From Liolophura sinensis (taxonomy: Eukaryota; Mollusca; Polyplacophora; Chitonida; Chitonidae), in contig NC_088300.1 in NCBI RefSeq assembly GCF_032854445.1, forward strand, positions 75,757,005 to 75,812,965: 55,961 bases of DNA, given 5' to 3'. Positions 46,129 to 55,961 of this stretch are shown one piece after another (position 1 is the stretch's first letter; each line of letters begins with the position of its first letter). A program made the translations under genes and the position numbers. The notes below the pieces were generated by a model. That model did no database searches. It saw nothing but the letters and a program-made list of their open reading frames with translations, and was not told where the DNA came from.

Positions 46129-46756
46129 ACACATGTACTGCATGATCTCCTCTGAATCTTTCTTCAAACTGGGTCTAATGCACCATGTAACTTTGGTCAG
46201 GCACGCTTCCTTGGGATAAGGACAAAGCCAGTTGACAGAGCAGAACTATGTGGGCGAGCTTCACACAGTCCTATCCTTGAAGAGTAACACTTCTTCAAAT
46301 TGCAAAGATTGCCATAGATTTTTATGGAAATGATGGTTCAGTTAATCAAAAGTCGATATACCCATGGTACATGTTAGTGTTACTGACCCCCTAGTAAGCA
46401 ATTCACCATGATCTTCCATCCCAAGAGACCAAAAGCCATTTGCTTGGTAATTATTTCCACTAGTCGCAGAAGACTTTCCAATTAGGCAACACCAGAGGAC
46501 CGGACATAACAGGCCTAACTGACCTGGGGGAAGGGGTGGGGGAGGGGTACATGGTTGCGAGCAGGTTTCAGGAAGCAGGCGAGTGTTATGTGCCTGTAAC
46601 TACCACTGCTACCAGGGCTTAAGGCATGATGTATTCTCTGTGCTTAACTCTGAGTGTGCTTCTTTATACTGGTCTAATTATTAAGGAGATAAGAGAAGAG
46701 CCAGAATGGTGAGTAGCGGTCAGCATTAATTGTTAGAAATAACACACAAAACATGG
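46129..46756. other. Spacer, nothing recognised apart from a purine-rich patch
   Basis: Unique-looking DNA between two repeats. A G-rich patch (GGGGGAAGGGGTGGGGGAGGGG) lies near 46526-46547 and fits the G-quadruplex pattern. Nothing else is seen. Confidence 0.5.
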
Positions 46757-46776
46757 GATATATATATATATGTATA

Positions 46777-46833
<57 letters not shown>

Positions 46834-46837
46834 GTAA
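46757..46837. repeat. TA/TG microsatellite
   Basis: A long alternating TA run interrupted by GTATATGTGTGTG. The ORF starting at 46753 begins in this repeat and is not considered real. Confidence 0.95.
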
Positions 46838-48344
46838 AGGCATTTACCACAATTTGTCCACATTATTTTAATCCTGGAGATGTATTGCTCCTTTTAATGC
46901 TCTTGGATTTAATATATCTACAAAGTGGATCTGAATTTATCACACATTCATGTATCCTACATGGTGATGATAGAAGAAGAATATAGACAAACACCAGCTG
47001 CATTTAACCCTGGTGAAAAGGAGGTGCATCACTTGATAGCAATCCCTCGTGAATTATTTAATGAAATTGAGTTCCTGGGGGTGTTAGATAATGAGTTCTG
47101 TACACAAAACGAAATGCATGTTTGGAAATAAAAATCATCATGGAAGTCCAAAACTTCCCAAATAATTGTTTTGTGAAAATGATGCTGTCAGTTTATATCA
47201 ATGAATAAAACCTGGTAATGTTGTAATTTGCTGAATTTGTGTTTATGTCTATCTGTGACGTTTACATTTTGTTCTTGACCTAGGTTAGGGTTCACAAAAT
47301 ACAGACAGATAGTTTGGGGCAAAGCTAATGTTGATGAAAAATTAATTTACTGACCAACTGATTTGGCCTTACACATCCTGCTCCATAAGGGACTAAAACA
47401 TTGGCAAAGCTTGGAAACGATTACGGATTTGTCTATGGAAAGCTATAGCCATCCATCACACTTGTCAGAGTAGGCAGAGTGTGGGAACCTGCGCAGCAAC
47501 GCACCCAGGAGAAAACAGCAACAACTCGATGAACACGAAGTTAGCTCAGGAGATCGCTTAGAGAGTACAGAAGAAAAACAATCATTAAAGCTCCAGTCAG
47601 AGATGTCTGTGAGGTTAAACACCTTGTGTAGGCTGATGGAAGCCAGAGGCATGCCTCAGCGCTGACCAATCCCTGTGCACCTGCGCTTAGGTGAAACCTT
47701 CGCTACATTTTCATTACAGGGAGAACTACCACAGTGATGGATCAATACAGAAAGCTGATTACAAGAGCGGTGGCTTAACATCATTTATCTAAGGATTTCC
47801 CCATCAACAGCTACGCATTACCTTTAATAGGTCCGCGGATTCTAAGACATCACCAAACAGCTTTCAAATCCATCCATACATCTTATTTACTATCATCAAG
47901 TAAGTATCATTAAGTATTTTAATTGCAGGCCATAAAGTTTATTAAGGATTTCTTTTTGAACATCTGGCATTTGTTTAGATTTCCACATACATGATGTGGC
48001 CAAAAACAGAGATAAACTTCTCTGAGAGCAAGTGCAACTTAATCTTAATATGCTGAAAAGAAAGAAACTCAGTGTGACAAAGTTTAAAAACTATAATCAC
48101 CATCCAATAAAAAATTGCCATACCAAAATAAAATTAGGATTAGAAACATAAAACATCAGGCCTCTTGCAATTCTAGGATCTTATCTGTGTGATCCCTTTG
48201 GAGTTAAAATGAGGTAAATGGTAAATTGTGACAAGGGAAAATCTTCATCAATTAGAATTGGAAGATGCTAACAGGCTACCAACATTTAACAAGCTATATG
48301 ACACTTTAATGTATAACAACAATTAGGTTATTCCCACACTGTCA
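46838..48344. other. Spacer, nothing recognised
   Basis: AT-rich DNA, with a more GC-rich patch at 47440-47720 that holds a 69-codon minus-strand ORF of no recognised family. No convincing splice-compatible KChIP first exon was found in it. Confidence 0.45.
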
Positions 48345-48570
48345 ATGCTCGTGGGGCCTTGGTCACAAAAAGTCGCTGTTGGCGCAGTCTAGCGTTCACA
48401 GAAGACCCCCTATCTTCCATCAATATGTCACATGTGGGAAGGTTTGTCACTAATTTGCCAAAGGTCAGTGGTTTGTGTCAGGTAATATGGTTTCCTCCAT
48501 AAAACTGACTGCCATCGTATAAGTGAACAATTCTTGATAATGGCGCTGATCAAAAATCAAATAAACGAAC
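48345..48570 (+). mobile_element. Degenerate SINE relic with recognisable body and tail
   Basis: The order ATGTCACATGTGGGAAGG, TTTGTCACTAATTTGCCAAAGG, GGTTTCCTCCATAAAACTG, ACTGCCATCGTATAAGTGAA, CAATTCTTGATAATGGCG and ATCAAATAAACGAAC follows the body and tail of the molluscan SINE type seen intact elsewhere in the window, with many substitutions. The tRNA-like head is only vaguely discernible. Confidence 0.6.
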
Positions 48571-49173
48571 AAAAAAAACAAACAGGCAGATTTCCTTGAA
48601 GGGACTAAGGAGAGCCATGTTGGCTTAAAGCCTACATCAAATCAACCCTAACTAGATACAAATATGCGACCTGAATGACCTGAGGGGCCAGTGATTCGAT
48701 GGTCTAACAGTCTATAAAGATGGATTTGGCCAATAAGTATCTTTGAAGTTATTGCTGTGACAGAAATACATACAGATGGATATGCTAACATATATGGCCA
48801 CCACAATGGTCTAGGAGTTGAATAAAACCTAACTTCGTATATACGTGCTGCCATTTTGCAGTAATGTCAATCAGTCAAGATGAAGGAGCTTACACTCAAA
48901 TAAGCCTACCTGCAACAATGTTAGTATACCATAAATAGTGAGCTTAACACATGATTAAACATACTTAGACTCAGGTATGCACATTATTAGTGACAGACAC
49001 ACATTCGTTTCAATAAGCCCTGAATAACTATATGTTCCCATGAAGAACCACATAATCAAATCAGGGTTTTCTGTGTACAAAATCTTTCCAATCATGCTCG
49101 GAACAGTATGTCGGAAAAGTTACCTCCCCTTAGTGTGACTGAGACTGATTATCTCCCTTGATTGTGCCTTTCA
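48571..49173. other. Spacer, nothing recognised
   Basis: AT-rich DNA with an A-rich stretch at 48570-48580. No exon, RNA gene or repeat is supported. Confidence 0.45.
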
Positions 49174-49181
49174 CAGCAGAA

Positions 49182-49447
49182 CAGATTTATTTATTTGATT
49201 GGTGTTTTACGCCATACTCAAGAATATTTCACTTATATGACTACGACCAGCATTATGGTGGGAGGAAACCAGGCAGACCCCTTGGAAAACCCATGACCAT
49301 CTGCAGGTTGCTGGAAGACCTTCCCAGGTATGGCCAGAGAGGAAGCCAGCATGAGCTTGACTTGAACTCACAGCGATCACATTGGTGAGAGTCTCCTGGG
49401 TCATTACGCTGCGCTAGCGCGCTAACCAACTGAGCCACCGAGGCCCC
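49182..49447 (-). mobile_element. tRNA-derived SINE, near full length
   Basis: On the minus strand: GGGGGCCTCGGTGGCTCAGTTGG with the A box, then a B box GAGTTCAAGTC, a body, GTGAAATATTCTTGAGTATG and a tail CACCAATCAAATAAATAAAT. CAGCAGAA flanks it at 49174-49181 and 49448-49455, a short likely target-site duplication. Body substitutions (for example CCAGGCAGACCCCTTGG) make it slightly older than the copies at 28530 and 51174. ORFs at 49158-49438 are translations of it. Confidence 0.9.
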
Positions 49448-49455
49448 CAGCAGAA

Positions 49456-50264
49456 AAATGTACTTCTATGTTTCAAATTATACTACATACACCAAGATGA
49501 TTTCCAATGATATATTCACACAAATCTAGTCAGAAACTCTGACAATAGTGAAGATCTACAAATCGGACTACAGACATGACTGACAACATCTTTGCAATGT
49601 CAGTGTAAATACTGAATATAATACAAGTTTAATGATGCTTAATTCTGAATAACACTGAAATTAAAACGGATCAGGGAGAGTATCACATCATCACTTAAGA
49701 AGCTACTACAGTGTGAAGACCAGTATTTCTTAAAAGCAGGGTTAAATGATAAGGATCGAGATAATCTGAATTGCTTTCCTAAATTGTAAAAAAAAAGTGG
49801 AATGTATTAAAACCGCTGTCCTTAGTTTCGGACGATAGTACAGAAATAAAAGTTTTCTGTTGTTTCCAGTTTTGCCTGGTGTGACATCATGCAAGAACAA
49901 TTAGCGTATCCCATTGCTGATATATAGCAACAAAATGATGTCGTACTTTCAAATGTGCATGACATCATTCCAGCATAGCTGCCTTACTCAATGTCACATC
50001 TATCTGATTCATCATCACATAAGGAATATTTTGACGTCACATCAGAAAAACTTTACGGAAACTGCCAAAGATTTTGTTTTCGAGAACTGTTTACTTACAC
50101 TGGTTAAATAGTGTTATTTGTCGTAAATGTTTTTGAACCATGATGTTAGCTCTGTTCCCAAGGGTTTCTTTCATATCATTGTAATAGTTCCACCTAGCTT
50201 CTCTTAAGACTGAAGTAGCACTTTAAGAACTTTGCATGGTTTAATAAAGCATATATATATTATG
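49456..50264. other. Spacer, nothing recognised
   Basis: AT-rich DNA with short chance ORFs only (for example 49914-50111). Confidence 0.45.
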
Positions 50265-50331
50265 CCGCCGTTGTATAAGTGAAATATTCTTGAGTACGGC
50301 GTAAAACACCAATCAAATAAATAAATAAATC
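50265..50331 (+). mobile_element. SINE tail-only insertion with AT-rich target-site duplication
   Basis: CCGCCGTTGTATAAGTGAAA, TATTCTTGAGTACGGCGTAA and AACACCAATCAAATAAATAA form just the last ~67 bp of the SINE in plus orientation. It is flanked by ATATATATTATG at 50253-50264 and 50332-50343. The low-complexity flank means that part of the match may be coincidental, but it is consistent with a strongly 5'-truncated retroinsertion. The sequence is close to the young consensus. Confidence 0.8.
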
Positions 50332-50343
50332 ATATATATTATG

Positions 50344-51055
50344 AAAGCACACAAACAAATGATGACGCAAGGGGGATAACTCTTTTCACCTAAAGTAAAA
50401 TTGTCCTTCTACAGATTGACAAGAAACTTGGAAAACAGCTATATGAGAGTAAATTAGCTGAAAACCCCATTGCTACATGTGTTCACAATAGAAGTATTTT
50501 CAGAGTACTGATGAACATTTTGCAAGTGGAAAATATACCTTATTTCTGTCTAACATATTTGGAAATCAATGGGAAAAATGTCAACCCAAAATGCTGTGCT
50601 TCTTTTTTCTTTAAAATTAAATTAATTTTGGAATTCTAATCTAAGGAAACAATATATAATCATGATGTATGATAATACCTTTATCTATGGAAGGCAATTT
50701 ACAATGAAACTGTTCTTCGCTACTCACACACAAAACATATAGTACACATGCACTCCAGTGTCATATCAAAACATACAGTAAATACAACACAACACCAAAA
50801 TCAGAGTTGTGTTGATTGGAAGGTAAATATACATACATACAAAACATGTATAAAATACAAACAATGTGTGTGAGAGTGTTACCTAACTTTAGATATTGTG
50901 TGATAATAATACATTCAAGCAAAAATGAAACCATAAAAGCTCCCAAGAGATGAGGTTTGATTAAGGATGACCATGCAATGCCATGAAAACATACATACAT
51001 ATATTTAAACATTTCTATGTTTGTCTGAAGATGCATGTGGTTTTAGATAGCATGG
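50344..51055. other. Spacer, nothing recognised
   Basis: AT-rich, unique-looking DNA left of the 42-bp array. No feature is supported. Confidence 0.45.
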
Positions 51056-52120
51056 TTAAAGACTTAATAAGGAAGGCAGTTCCTCAACTGATGCATTTAA
51101 AGGCTTGATAGGGAAGACAATTCCATAGATTGATGCCTCTAAAGACTTAATAGCGAAGGCAGTTCCATAGATTGATTGATTGATTGGTGTTTTACGCCGT
51201 ACTCAAGAATATTTCACTCATACGACGGCGGCCAGCATTATGGTGGGTGGAAACCGGGCAGAGCCCGGGGGAAACCCACGACCATCCGCAGGTTGCTGGA
51301 AGACCTTCCCACATACGGCCGGAGAGGAAGCCAGCATGAGCTGGACTTGAACTCACATCGACCGCATTGGTGAGAGACTCCTGGGTCATTACGCTGCACT
51401 AGCGCACTAACCAACTGAGCCACGGAGGCCCCCAGTTCCATAGATTAATGCCTCTAAAGACTTGATAGCGAATACAGTTCCTAGACTGATACCTCTAAAC
51501 ACTTGATAGCGAAGGCAGTTCCACAACTGATGCCTCTAAAGGCTTGATAGCGAAGACAGTTCCTAGATTGATGTCTCTAAAGACTTAATAGCGAAGGCAG
51601 TTCCACAACTGATGCCTCTAAAGGCTTGACAGCGAAGACAGTTCCTAGATTGATGTCTCTAAAGACTTAATAGCGAAGGCAGTTCCTCCACTGATGCCTC
51701 TAAAGGCTTGATAGCGAAGGCAGTTTCATAGACTGATGCCTCTAAAGACTTGATAGCAAAGGTAGTTCCATAGACTGATGCCTCTAAAGGCTTGATAGCA
51801 AAGGCTGTTCCATAGACTGATGCCTCTAAAGACTTGATAGCGAAGGCAGTTCCATAGACTGATGCCTCTAAAGACTTGATAGCGAAGGCAGTTCCACAGA
51901 CTGATGCCTCTAAAGACTTGATAGTGAAGGCAGTTCCATAGACTGATGCCTCTAAAGACTTGATAGCAAAGGCAGTTCCATAGACTGATGCCTCTAAAGG
52001 ATTGATAGCGAAGGCAGTTCCATAGACTGATGGCCCTAAAGGCTTGACAGGGAAGGCAGTTCCACTGATTGATGCCTCTAAAAGCTTGATAGGGAAGGAA
52101 TTTCCATAGACTGATGCCTC
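51056..52120 (-). repeat. 42-bp minisatellite derived from a LINE C-terminal segment
   Basis: The unit on the plus strand is GATGCCTCTAAAGACTTGAT, AGCGAAGGCAGTTCCATAGA, CT. On the minus strand it reads as a 14-residue repeat SLWNCLRYQVFRGI. There are about nineteen units, interrupted by the SINE at 51174-51433. Units to the right (51720-52110) keep one open frame and form most of a 206-codon ORF (52346-51726). Units to the left carry frame-breaking changes. The first repeats continue directly from the LINE relic's GISLWKFLPYQAF, so the array most likely grew from that sequence. Confidence 0.9.
51174..51433 (-). mobile_element. Young SINE inserted in the 42-bp array, 13-bp target-site duplication
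   Basis: AGTTCCATAGATT is duplicated at 51161-51173 and 51434-51446, and the target lies inside one 42-bp unit. On the minus strand the A box TGGCTCAGTTGG is at 51422-51411 and the B box GAGTTCAAGTCC at 51354-51343. The body contains GGGTTTCCCCCGGGCTCTGC. The tail GTGAAATATTCTTGAGTACGGCG is followed by AAAACACCAATCAATCAATC. The insertion post-dates growth of the array and places a relative age on both. Confidence 0.95.
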
Positions 52121-52520
52121 TTTGTGTAAAAACCTCTGTCACATAATGTGTCCTTGCTTTAGGGAGATAGCTATTAGGTTGTGTTGATCTAAGAACAATA
52201 CTGTGAAGCTGTTTGTTAGGGGTGAAAAGGTATTTTACATAGTTTGGATAGAGACTAGGTAATGCTTTGTAGATGATACAAAGAATTTTGTAGTTTACCC
52301 TTCCTGGAGAAGTGTTTATCGATGTAAATACCAAGCTGTTTAACATTACTGACTCAGCCTATTTTACTTCCATCAGTCATCACATAGAAAGGTGTATGTT
52401 TGATCCATTACGTGAAGCCATTGTGTGGAGTCCATGATCATGTATAATCAGATTTTTGGGTATTAAGGAACATGAGGCTTTTCTCACACCTGTTCTTAAT
52501 GGACTCCATACTGCTGTTAC
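52050..52520 (-). mobile_element. Decayed non-LTR retrotransposon (LINE), reverse transcriptase C-terminus
   Basis: Minus-strand translation gives GSKIG-stop-VSNVKQLGIYID, like the post-catalytic 'VKxLGxxxD' segment of LINE reverse transcriptases. In a second frame it gives VNYKILCIIYKALPSLYPNY, then SIVLRSTQPNSYLPKART and GISLWKFLPYQAF, matching the usual 'YKIL...YKAL..L.P.Y..', 'LRS......P..RT' and 'LWN.LP' motifs near the end of ORF2 in CR1/L2/Rex-like elements. Stops at about 52355, 52408 and 52440, a frameshift near 52300 and the loss of the stretch between the two conserved parts show that it is dead. The catalytic domain is not in the window. Confidence 0.75.
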
Positions 52521-52686
52521 TCTCAAGCTCAATATCAGACACACTGTCAGAATGTCAGCAGTATATATACAAATTCAGCAGCTCAACTGTTTTTATTTGT
52601 TCAGCACGTTTTCATAAATGGACATGAATGATCAATGTATAAAGATCATGGTATGAAATTTTAATATTACACTGCACGGGTATAAT

Positions 52687-52906
52687 ATTTATTTGTTATT
52701 TGATTAGTGTTTTACGCCGCACTCAAGAATATTTCACTTATATGACGGCAGCCAGCATTATGGGGGAAGGAAACCGCGCAGAGTCCCATGACCATATGCA
52801 GGTTGCTGGCAAACCTTCCCACTAACAGCCAGAGAGGAAGTTAGCATGAGCTGGACTTCGGTCATTATGCTGCGCTAGCGCGCTAAACAACAGTCAAGGA
52901 GACCCC
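52687..52906 (-). mobile_element. SINE with internal deletion around the B box
   Basis: The tail and body are recognisable (TATTTGATTAGTGTTTTACGCC, GCACTCAAGAATATTTCACT on the plus strand). The stretch between GGACTT and GGTCATTATGC is missing about 38 bp, which removes much of the B box. The flanks GCACGGGTATA (52671-52681) and GCATGGGTATT (52907-52917) may be a diverged target-site duplication. It is older than its neighbours and should not be transcribed by Pol III. Confidence 0.8.
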
Positions 52907-52917
52907 GCATGGGTATT

Positions 52918-53337
52918 ACAAGCATTCAAGTCTTTATTATGTGCCCTTTCTATACATATATCCCCATGCACATACCTCCTTTACCCAGTACTGCTATATA
53001 TATGCACAAGTTAATTTGATTACCATATGAACATATGTTTTTGTTCCGGTAGCTGGTAAGCGTGAAGGACCTAGAGTGGTGGGAATTAGGGGGGATAACT
53101 CTAGCCAGCCACCTTGCTATCCACTCAGCTGGAAGGCATGTCAGTACGCTGGTGGTCTAAACTGTCTCCCATAAACAGCGGAGAAAGTGTCTGCCAATCA
53201 GTCACTGTCAGCAATCAATGTCCTGTGGATTATCACCAAATCAAATAACACACAGAACAACCCATAACTGTCATTAACTACTGTACATGTACCAATATGG
53301 TCTTAGGATTCATACTATGAAAACATGCATACATTGA
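52918..53337. other. Spacer, nothing recognised
   Basis: Short unique-looking stretch between the decayed SINE and the 34-bp satellite. No feature is supported. Confidence 0.45.
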
Positions 53338-54070
53338 TATACTGCCCATACTGTTGTCCGCCAGTACACTGCCCACACTGGTGTACCGCCCATGTCGGTA
53401 TACTGCCCACACTGGTGTACCGTCCATGTCGGTATACTGCCCACACTGGTGTACCGCCCATGTCGGTATACTGCCCACATTGGTGTACCGTCCATGTCGG
53501 TATACTGCCCACACTGGTGTACCGCCCATGTCGGTATACTGCCCACATTGGTGTACCACCCATGTCGGTATACTGCCCACACTGGTGTACCGCCCATGTC
53601 GGTATACTGCCCACATTGGTGTACCGCCCATGTCGGTATACTGCCCACACTGGTGTACCACCCATGTCGGTATACTGCCCACACTGGTGTATAGCACATG
53701 CTAGTATACTGCCCACACTGATGTACTGCCCATGCTGGTATATTGCCCACACTGGTGTACAGCAGATGCCATTATACTGCCCACACTGGTGTACCGCCCA
53801 TGCCAGTATACTGCCCACACTTGTGTACCGCCTATGCTGGTATACTGCCCACACTGGTGTATAGCACATGCTAGTATACTGCCCACACTGATGTACTGAT
53901 CATGCTGGTATATTGCCCACACTGGTGTACAGCAGATGCCATTATACTGCCCACACTGGTGTACCGCACATGCCAGTATACTGCCCACACTGGTGTATCG
54001 CCTATGCTGGTATACTGCCCACACTGCTGTACAGCAGATCCCATTATACTGCCCCCAATAGTGTACAGCA
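53338..54070. repeat. 34-bp satellite, subfamily M (GGTATACTGCCCACACTGGTGTACC)
   Basis: About 21 units of TATACTGCCCACACTGGTGT followed by ACCGCCCATGTCGG. The left part (53390-53690) is highly uniform. From 53690 on, variants with AGCAGATGCCATTA and AGCACATGCTAGTA appear in a recurring order (53690-53860 and 53860-54000). Because 34 is not a multiple of three and the unit lacks stops in several frames, overlapping ORFs of 100-184 codons appear in several frames on both strands. These are artefacts. Confidence 0.96.
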
Positions 54071-55961
54071 CATGCCAGTATACTGCACATACTGTCACAC
54101 CACACATATTGTTATACTGCACATACTGTCACACCACACATATTGTTATACTGCACATACTGTCACACCACACATATTGTTATACTGCACATACTGTTAT
54201 ACCACACATACTGTTATACTGCACATACTGTCACACCATACATTCTGCTATACTGCACATACTGTCACACCATACATTCTGCTATACTGCACATACTGTC
54301 ACACCATACATTCTGCTATACTGCACATACTGTCACACCATACATTCTGCTATACTGCACATACTGTCACACCATACATTCTGCTATACTGCACATACTG
54401 TCACACCATACATTCTGCTATACTGCACATACTGTCACACCTCACATACTGCTATACTGCACAGTGTCACACCACACATATTGTTATACTGCACATACTG
54501 TCATACCACACATATTGTTATACTACACATAGTGTCACTCCACACATATTGTTATACTGCACATACTGTCACACCACACATACTGCTATACTGCACAGTG
54601 TCATACCACACATACAGTCACACCACACATTCTGCTATACTGCACATACTGTCACACCACACATACTGCTATACTGCACATACTGTCACACCACACATAC
54701 TGCTATACTGCACAATGTCATACCACACATAGTCACACACACATTCTGCTATACTTCACATACTGTAATACCACACACATTGTTATACTGCACATACTGT
54801 TATACCAGACATACTGTTATACTGCACAGTGTCACACCATACATATTGTTATACTGCACATACTGTCATACCACACATACTGCTATACTACACAGTGTCA
54901 TACCACACATACTGTCACTCCACACATATTGTTATACTGCACACACTGTCACGCCACATATACTGTTATACTGCACATACTGTCAAGCCACAGATACTGT
55001 CACACCACACATTCTGCTATACTGCACACACTGTCACGCCACACAGAGTTATACTGCACATACTGTCAAGCCACAGATACTGTCACACCACACATTCTGC
55101 TATACTGCACACGCTGTCACGCCACATATATTGTTATACTGCACATACTGTCACACCATACATTCTGCTATACTGTACATACTGTCACACCATACATTCT
55201 GCTATACTGCACATACTGTCACTCCACACATATTGTTACACTGCACATACTGTCACACCACACATATTGCTATACTGCACATACTGTCACACCAAACATA
55301 TTGTTATATTGCACATACTGTCACACCATACATTCTGCTATACTGCACATACTGTCACTCCACACATATTGTTACACTGCAAATACTGCCACACCACACA
55401 TTCTGCTATACTGCACATACTGTCACACCAAACATATTGTTATACTGCACATACTGTCACACCACATATATTGTTATACTGCACATACTGTCACACCACA
55501 CATTCTGCTATACTGCACATACTGTCACACCAAATATATTGTTACACTGCACATACTGTCACACCACATATATTGTTATACTGCACATACTGTCATACCA
55601 TACATTCTGCTATACTGCACATACTGTCACTCCACACATATTGTTATAATGCACATACTGTCACACCAAACATATTGTTATAATGCACATACTGTCACTC
55701 CACACATATTGTTACACTGCACATACTGTCACACCACACATATTGTTATAATGCACATACTGTCACACCACACATATTGTTATAATGCACATACTGTCAC
55801 ACCATACATTCTGCTATACTGCACATACTGTCACTCCACACATATTGTTACACTGCACATACTGTCACACCACACATATTGTTATACTGCACATACTGTC
55901 ACACCATACATTCTGCTATACTGCACATACTGTCACTCCACACATATTGTTACACTGCACA
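54071..55961. repeat. 34-bp satellite, subfamily N (TATACTGCACATACTGTCACACC), runs off the window
   Basis: About 55 units of TATACTGCACATACTGTCAC followed by ACCACACATATTGT, with a second type having ATACATTCTGC. It aligns position by position with subfamily M, has the same 34-bp period and the same register, so both descend from one unit. Five or six consecutive near-identical units lie at 54224-54430. The 578-codon open frame (53913-55649) and its overlapping partners exist only because the repeat lacks stops in all three plus frames. The array continues past 55961. Confidence 0.97.

Noticed and set aside
46753-46986. Plus-strand ORF of 77 codons
   Set aside because: It starts within a TA microsatellite and has no domain.
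47443-47652. Minus-strand ORF as a further KChIP first exon
   Set aside because: No donor in phase 1 with a good consensus follows the ATG; the nearby CGCAG|gttccc site is in the wrong phase.
51726-52346. 206-codon minus-strand ORF as a host gene
   Set aside because: The start is a decayed LINE fragment and the rest is a 42-bp tandem repeat. No intact domain remains.
53913-55649. Long plus-strand ORF of 578 codons as a protein-coding gene
   Set aside because: It is entirely 34-bp satellite, and the other two frames are equally open, so openness reflects the lack of stops in the unit and not selection.

Overview
The window is animal nuclear DNA, most likely from a bivalve or another lophotrochozoan. 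It is AT-rich, its introns are long, and it has no operon-like layout. It carries several copies of a tRNA-derived SINE whose 3' half matches the MetaSINE-type sequence common in molluscs, and TACATGTA-like words are frequent. The species cannot be named from this sequence.

One protein-coding gene is well supported. It lies on the minus strand and encodes a Kv channel-interacting protein (KChIP/KCNIP), a four-EF-hand member of the neuronal calcium sensor superfamily. I rebuilt it from seven small exons: 40714-40681, 32141-32017, 21540-21471, 20579-20509, 12316-12104, 6731-6669 and 5904-5857. All junctions have AG/GT borders and compatible phases. The sum is 624 nt, giving 207 residues plus a stop. 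Most of these exons are too short or too split to stand out as ORFs. A possible second first exon (43793-43772) has a Kozak-like ATG and the same phase-1 donor. The 3' UTR probably occupies part of 2743-5856.

The rest is mostly intron or flank filled with minisatellites. From left to right: 908-2742 (about 32 bp unit), 5993-6393 (36 bp, last intron), 7139-10970 (35 bp, about 109 units, most of one intron), 21636-21998 (about 60 bp), 22207-22325 (12 bp), 34072-34535 (about 75 bp), 35141-36411 (51 bp), 38807-39157 (56 bp), 42552-42905 (degenerate), 45686-46128 (27 bp), 51056-52120 (42 bp) and 53338-55961 (34 bp, two subfamilies, running off the window end). Together they make up roughly a fifth to a quarter of the window. 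Several show higher-order structure. Almost all long open reading frames here are by-products of these repeats.

Mobile elements: four fairly young SINE copies in minus orientation (19553-20017, 28530-28790, 49182-49447, 51174-51433), a decayed one (52687-52906), two tail-only plus-strand fragments (37031-37094, 50265-50331) and three older degenerate plus-strand relics. A decayed non-LTR retrotransposon (LINE) C-terminus lies on the minus strand at 52050-52520.

The most interesting structures are: (1) a 42-bp coding-like minisatellite that appears to have grown out of the LINE C-terminal 'LWN.LP' segment and was later hit by a SINE with a 13-bp target-site duplication; (2) a SINE whose A-box half is tandemly repeated four times; (3) a KChIP whose second EF-hand looks canonical, unlike the degenerate vertebrate one; and (4) a 34-bp satellite with an abrupt switch between two diverged subfamilies.
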